Position numbers and translations under genes: made by a program. Source: JAKBCQ01 sp021807585 (GTDB lineage: Bacteria; Planctomycetota; Planctomycetia; Isosphaerales; Isosphaeraceae). From it: a stretch of 16,032 nucleotides of DNA. Every line of letters begins with the position of its first letter. Positions within the stretch are counted from its first letter, which is position 1. Where the stretch lies: the NCBI GenBank assembly GCA_027325115.1, contig DAHWFG010000038.1:1-16032 (forward strand), in the 5' to 3' direction. This document shows, piece after piece, positions 12,707 to 16,032 of the stretch. The notes under the pieces are model-generated. The model was not told the DNA's origin, made no database searches, and saw only the letters and a program-made list of their open reading frames with translations.

Positions 12707-14485
12707 ATGGTAGATCGTAACCTCTTACGCGAGTGTGATGTAACGGACGAGGAACTCGCCGCGGCGGTGGCCGGACAAGACGGCGCCGAGACCGACATTA
12801 ACGAGTACCTCAGCGGCGGTCAAAATTTCGAGATCGGCGGGATCGTCTCGGGCAAAGTGGTCGAGATTGTCGGCGATCAAGTCGTCGTCGATATCGGCTA
12901 CAAATCCGAAGGCCTCGTTCCCATCAACGAATGGGAAGACGAAGAACCTCCCAAAGCCGGCGACATGATCGAGGTGTTGCTGGAAGGAATGGAGGACGAA
13001 ACCGGCGAGATCGTCCTCTCCAGACGCAAGGCGCATCGCCTCCGCGCCTGGGAAACCGTCATCACCAAATACCACGAGGGAGACGTCGTCTCGGGTATGG
13101 TGACGCGCAAGATCAAGGGAGGCTTGCTCGTCGATATCGGCGTGAACGTCTTCCTCCCCGCCAGCCAGGTCGATATTCGACGACCGTCCGATATCCAAGA
13201 ATTTGTCGACAAAGAGGTTCAGTGCATGATCCTCAAGATCGACGAGGCGCGGCGCAACATCGTCGTCAGCCGCCGTCGGCTGATCGAGATGACCCGCGAG
13301 CTTCAGAAGAAGCAACTTCTCGCCGAGATCGAGAAGGATCAGATCCGGATCGGCACGGTCAAGAACATCGCCGACTTCGGCGCGTTCGTCGACCTTGGCG
13401 GGATCGACGGTCTGCTCCACATCACCGATATGAGCTGGGGACGCATCAACCACCCCAGCGACCTGGTGAAGATCGACGATCAGATCGAGGTCAAGGTCCT
13501 CAGCGTCGACAAAGACCGCGAGAAAATCGCTCTCGGACTCAAGCAAAAATCGGCGAGCCCGTGGGAGAACATCGCCGAGAAATATCCCGTCGGCGCCCGC
13601 GTGATCGGCGAGGTCGTCAACGTGATGAGCTACGGCGCGTTCGTCAAGCTTGAAGAAGGCATCGAAGGTCTTGTTCATATCTCTGAGATGAGCTGGACCA
13701 AACGGATCAACCACCCCAGCGAACTCGTCGCGATCGGCGATAAAATCGAGGTTGTCGTTCTCAAGATCGACAAAGACAAACTCGAAATCTCGTTGGGGAT
13801 GAAGCAAACGCAGTCGAATCCGTGGGATCAGGTCGCGATTCGCTACTCGCCCGGCACCTCGGTCGAGGGAATCGTCCGAAACCTCACCAATTACGGCGCC
13901 TTCATCGAGATCGAGGAGGGAATCGACGGCCTGCTCCATATCTCAGACATGAGTTGGACCCGCAAGATCGGCCATCCCAACGAGCTGCTCGAAAAGGGAC
14001 AAACCGTCCGCTGCCAGGTGCTCAACGTCGATCAAGAACGGAAACGGATCGCGCTCGGTCTCAAACAATTGCGCGACGATCCGTGGGAGACCGACATCCC
14101 CGGCCGCTACGCACCCGGCGAACTCGTCAAAGGAAAGGTTACCAAGCTGACGAACTTCGGCGTTTTCGTCGAGCTCGAGCCCGGTCTCGAGGGACTGTTG
14201 CACATCTCGGAACTCGCCGATCATAAGGTCGACAGCCCCGAGGAGGTCGTCAACGTCGGCGACGAGATCGAGGTCAAGATCCTCCGCGTCGACCGCGCCG
14301 AACGCAAGATCGGCCTGTCGCGCAAAAAGGCGAGCTGGACCCGCCCCGAAGACGAAGAAGCCGAGGAAGCCGACGCCACGGCCGCCAAAGCCGAATCCAA
14401 AGAGCTCAAGGGAGGTCTCGGAGGCCGAGGCCCGCTCTTCAGCGTCGGCGGCGAAACCGCAGCCGAAACTCCCGCCGAAGAATAA
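12707..14485 (+). CDS. rpsA: 30S ribosomal protein S1, six S1 (OB-fold) domains
   Basis: Binds mRNA leaders and delivers them to the 30S subunit. 592 aa from the ATG at 12707. Six S1 domains are visible at about 41-107, 124-192, 211-280, 295-367, 382-454 and 468-542. The first two are the divergent ribosome-binding pair. Domains 3-6 carry the RNA-binding pattern (FGAFVDLGGIDGLLHITDMSW, YGAFVKLEEGIEGLVHISEMSW, YGAFIEIEEGIDGLLHISDMSW, FGVFVELEPGLEGLLHISEL). The C-terminal 45 residues are an acidic Glu/Ala tail (EDEEAEEADATAAK) followed by a Gly-rich end. Length and domain count match the proteobacterial-type six-domain S1. The weak SD and structured leader suggest autogenous control (inference from E. 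coli rpsA). Single gene ended by a strong terminator. Confidence 0.95.
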   Translation: MVDRNLLRECDVTDEELAAAVAGQDGAETDINEYLSGGQNFEIGGIVSGKVVEIVGDQVVVDIGYKSEGLVPINEWEDEEPPKAGDMIEVLLEGMEDETGEIVLSRRKAHRLRAWETVITKYHEGDVVSGMVTRKIKGGLLVDIGVNVFLPASQVDIRRPSDIQEFVDKEVQCMILKIDEARRNIVVSRRRLIEMTRELQKKQLLAEIEKDQIRIGTVKNIADFGAFVDLGGIDGLLHITDMSWGRINHPSDLVKIDDQIEVKVLSVDKDREKIALGLKQKSASPWENIAEKYPVGARVIGEVVNVMSYGAFVKLEEGIEGLVHISEMSWTKRINHPSELVAIGDKIEVVVLKIDKDKLEISLGMKQTQSNPWDQVAIRYSPGTSVEGIVRNLTNYGAFIEIEEGIDGLLHISDMSWTRKIGHPNELLEKGQTVRCQVLNVDQERKRIALGLKQLRDDPWETDIPGRYAPGELVKGKVTKLTNFGVFVELEPGLEGLLHISELADHKVDSPEEVVNVGDEIEVKILRVDRAERKIGLSRKKASWTRPEDEEAEEADATAAKAESKELKGGLGGRGPLFSVGGETAAETPAEE

Positions 14486-14524
14486 CAAACGCCTTCGGCG
14501 ATCCGGCTAAAGCGTTACCCAAAG

Positions 14525-14562
14525 GCGTCCGTGCGATCTCGATCGTCCGGACGCTTTTTTTT
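14525..14562 (+). terminator. Rho-independent terminator of the S1 gene
   Basis: GCGTCCG (14525-14531) pairs perfectly with CGGACGC (14548-14554), followed by eight T residues (14555-14562). An inner CGAT-CTCG-ATCG stem extends the structure. It lies 39 bases after the stop. Confidence 0.92.
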
Positions 14563-14592
14563 CGCCTCAATGCATTAAGAGATCAAAACAAG

Positions 14593-14619
14593 AAAAATTC
14601 CGAATCGTTGGAACGATTC
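14593..14619 (-). terminator. Rho-independent terminator of the DtxR-family gene
   Basis: On the minus strand GAATCGT-TCCA-ACGATTC (14619-14602) forms a perfect 7-bp stem, followed by GGAA and five T residues (14597-14593), then more T-rich sequence. It lies about 58 bases after the stop of the minus-strand regulator. It is separate from the S1 terminator, so the two convergent genes have one each. Confidence 0.7.
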
Positions 14620-14677
14620 CGATCGGCGAGAATCACGTTCGCAAACTAAAATCTCTATTTTCATTAATATTTTGATA

Positions 14678-15346
14678 TCAGCGCCTTCGTTCGACAAGCA
14701 TCTTCCGCGCCGCGTCGAAGCCGAGAGCGATCGTCTGATCGCGAACCAAAACGACGAGAGCTCCCGCCTCGGCTCGATTTTCAAGCAGCGTCCCCTCGAC
14801 CCCGAGATCGAGCCCGCACTCGGTTAAATACCGCAGGAACGCGGGCTCCTGGTCGACGACGCGAATGATCCGGAACCGGCCGCCGCGCTCGAGATCGACC
14901 AGAGGCGCCCCCGCGGGCTCGGCGATCGAACCGTCCGCCCGCGGAATCGGATCGCCGTGCGGATCAAAACTTGGGAATTCGAGAAACCGATCGATCCGAT
15001 CGATCAACCGCTCCGAAACCGCGTGCTCCATGTGCTCGGCCTCCTCGTGAACCTCGTCCCACGGTAAATTGAGCGTCCGAGCCAAAAACAACTCGAGCAG
15101 GCGATGCCGACGAATCACCGCGAGCGCCAGCCTCGTCCCCGCCGCGGTCAAAACCGCGCCTCCGTACGGCGTGTAACTCGCCAGATCGGCCTCGGATAAC
15201 GTCTTGAGCATCCCCGTAACGCTCCCGGGAGAAACCCCCAACGCCGCGGCGAGCTCACCCGTGCCGACCGCGCCGGCGCTCTCGCCCCGGCGATGCGCAA
15301 TCAAATAGATCGTTTTAACATAATTTTCCACCGTCAGGCTGGGCAC
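14678..15346 (-). CDS. DtxR/MntR-family metal-dependent transcriptional regulator
   Basis: Metal-sensing repressor, 222 aa from the GTG at 15346 (GGGG about 7 bases upstream). A TTG at 15382 without SD would add 12 residues. The N-terminal winged helix (1-70) carries LGVSPGSVTGMLKTLSEADL as recognition helix. The dimerisation/metal domain holds His81 and Glu85 (RRHRLLEL), His100, Glu104, Glu107 and His108 (VHEEAEHMEH). The DtxR Cys102 position is Glu, as in MntR, pointing to manganese. However, the N-terminal ligand positions (Asp8/Glu11 in MntR, Met10 in DtxR) are Asn8 and Lys11 here. Residues about 150-222 form a FeoA-like SH3 domain, as in the long DtxR/IdeR proteins. It lies downstream of the RlmI-like gene with a candidate operator between; no transporter target is in the window. 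Confidence 0.92.
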   Translation of the reverse strand: MPSLTVENYVKTIYLIAHRRGESAGAVGTGELAAALGVSPGSVTGMLKTLSEADLASYTPYGGAVLTAAGTRLALAVIRRHRLLELFLARTLNLPWDEVHEEAEHMEHAVSERLIDRIDRFLEFPSFDPHGDPIPRADGSIAEPAGAPLVDLERGGRFRIIRVVDQEPAFLRYLTECGLDLGVEGTLLENRAEAGALVVLVRDQTIALGFDAARKMLVERRR

Positions 15347-15408
15347 GACGAAGCCCCCGCTAAGGTGACGACTTACGCTCAATCAATCACGGCTAACATC
15401 ACATAATA

Positions 15409-15423
15409 TAACGAAAATCGTTA
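15409..15423. promoter_or_regulatory. Candidate operator dyad upstream of the DtxR-family gene
   Basis: TAACGA-AAA-TCGTTA is a perfect 6+6 inverted repeat in an AT-rich island (15400-15425), 63 bases before the GTG start of the regulator and just after the stop of the RlmI-like gene. TATATT and TATTAT words adjoin it on the minus strand, so it would overlap a promoter. It does not match the DtxR box or the B. subtilis MntR box that I know. Confidence 0.4.
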
Positions 15424-15435
15424 ATCGAACCCGAA

Positions 15436-16032
15436 TCACTCGCGCTCGCCTTCGACTTCGGTCGGCGATTCCCCCGCCGCGGGCGCCGTCTTTTCGCCGA
15501 CGCGAAGCCACGCCGCTTTGAGATACGACCCCTCGAGCGCGTCGAGCGCCGTCGGATGATCGGCGCTCGCTCCCCGCAACGCCAACAACTGCGCCGAACG
15601 ACCCGATCGTCGAGCCGCGGCGCGCAAAAGCGTAAGAAACTCGTCCGCCGGCAACAACCCCGAACAACTGCATGTCAACAACAAACCCCCCGGCTCGACC
15701 AACTTAAACGCTAATGCGTTCATATCAAAGTATTTTCGTTTTCCAGCGGCGACGTCGTCGCGAGTCGGAATCAACTTGGGAGGATCGAGGACGACGACTC
15801 CGAACGACCTGCCGTTCTCGATCATCCTTCGCATATACCCGAACGCGTCGGCCTGAACGAGGTTGAGTCGAGCCTGATTCGCGTTGACGTTATCACGCGC
15901 CGTCGCGATCGCGGTCTCGTCGAGATCGACGCACGTCACTTCCCTCGCTCCCCCTCGAATCAAAGCATTCAGGCCGAATCCCGCCGAATAACAACACAAA
16001 TCGAGCACCGAGCGATCGCGACAAAATCGCGC
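15436..16032 (-). CDS. RlmI-like class I SAM-dependent rRNA methyltransferase (partial, N-terminus off window)
   Basis: The minus-strand frame stays open from 16032 to the TGA at 15436-15438, 198 residues; the 5' end lies outside the window. It resembles the C-terminal catalytic domain of RlmI/RlmK-type 23S rRNA cytosine-C5 methyltransferases. SAM motif I is VLDLCCYSAGFGLNAL, followed by acidic VDLDETAIATARDNVNAN, catalytic-loop VVLDPPKLIPTRDD, and EPGGLLLTCSCSGLL. The last contains the Cys-Ser-Cys-Ser typical of this group. The ending DHPTALDALEGSYLKAAWLRV is also family-like. A GTG at 16008 could be mistaken for a start, but the residues before it (RFCRDRSVLDL) continue the domain, so the gene very likely begins further right with the usual PUA domain. 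A 12-20 residue Glu/Ala/Pro tail closes the protein. Confidence 0.88.
   Translation of the reverse strand, partial: ARFCRDRSVLDLCCYSAGFGLNALIRGGAREVTCVDLDETAIATARDNVNANQARLNLVQADAFGYMRRMIENGRSFGVVVLDPPKLIPTRDDVAAGKRKYFDMNALAFKLVEPGGLLLTCSCSGLLPADEFLTLLRAAARRSGRSAQLLALRGASADHPTALDALEGSYLKAAWLRVGEKTAPAAGESPTEVEGERE

Noticed and set aside
12725..13939. 404-codon open frame antisense to the S1 gene
   Set aside because: Asp/Leu-rich translation with no recognisable domain. It mirrors the S1 codons; GC-rich codon bias leaves the antisense frame free of stops.
1..16032. tRNA genes, CRISPR arrays, insertion sequences, prophage
   Set aside because: No T-loop/acceptor patterns, no regularly spaced repeats, and no transposase or phage reading frames on either strand.

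Overview
The window is a 16 kb piece of a GC-rich bacterial chromosome. Gene content and style suggest a planctomycete or close relative: a large exported beta-helix/beta-propeller protein, a BlaI/M56 regulatory pair with a non-penicillin sensor, three Hsp20 genes in a row, and a purF, FabZ-like and trmB set scattered outside classical operons. This placement is inference, since there is no rRNA or other phylogenetic marker apart from ribosomal protein S1. The sequence is heavily loaded with the palindrome CGATCG, and genes show short AT-rich codon patches inside GC-rich coding sequence.

Left part (1-4052): a minus-strand gene runs off the left edge. It is an uninterrupted frame of 694 codons encoding a membrane-anchored or exported protein with a parallel beta-helix, a FlgD-like Ig segment and a beta-propeller. 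A five-codon micro-ORF with the better ribosome binding site overlaps its start. A divergent intergenic region with a sigma-70-type promoter leads into purF (amidophosphoribosyltransferase), which keeps all four likely Fe-S cysteines.

Middle-left (4053-8454): a minus-strand cluster fabZ-like, trmB and a CLC chloride transporter with two CBS domains. The first two are almost certainly translationally coupled. Divergent to it is a plus-strand xylose-isomerase-like TIM-barrel protein, whose stop codon lies in a 15-bp tandem repeat. A long inverted repeat follows.

Middle (8455-12375): a BlaI-type repressor and its M56 (BlaR1-like) membrane metallopeptidase. The C-terminal sensor of the peptidase looks like a LamG/concanavalin-type domain, not a beta-lactam-binding domain. 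A 324-base gap with a strong dyad and a possible SD-masking hairpin precedes three tandem, strongly diverged Hsp20 genes.

Right part (12376-16032): a six-domain ribosomal protein S1 gene has a roughly 200-330 base structured leader and a textbook terminator. Converging on it is a DtxR/MntR-family metalloregulator with its own terminator and a candidate operator dyad. Upstream of that is an RlmI-like rRNA methyltransferase that runs off the right edge. I saw no tRNA, rRNA, CRISPR array, insertion sequence or prophage gene. The best candidates for something undescribed are the LamG-sensor BlaI/M56 pair, the Hsp20 upstream dyad, and the CGATCG/codon-patch organisation.
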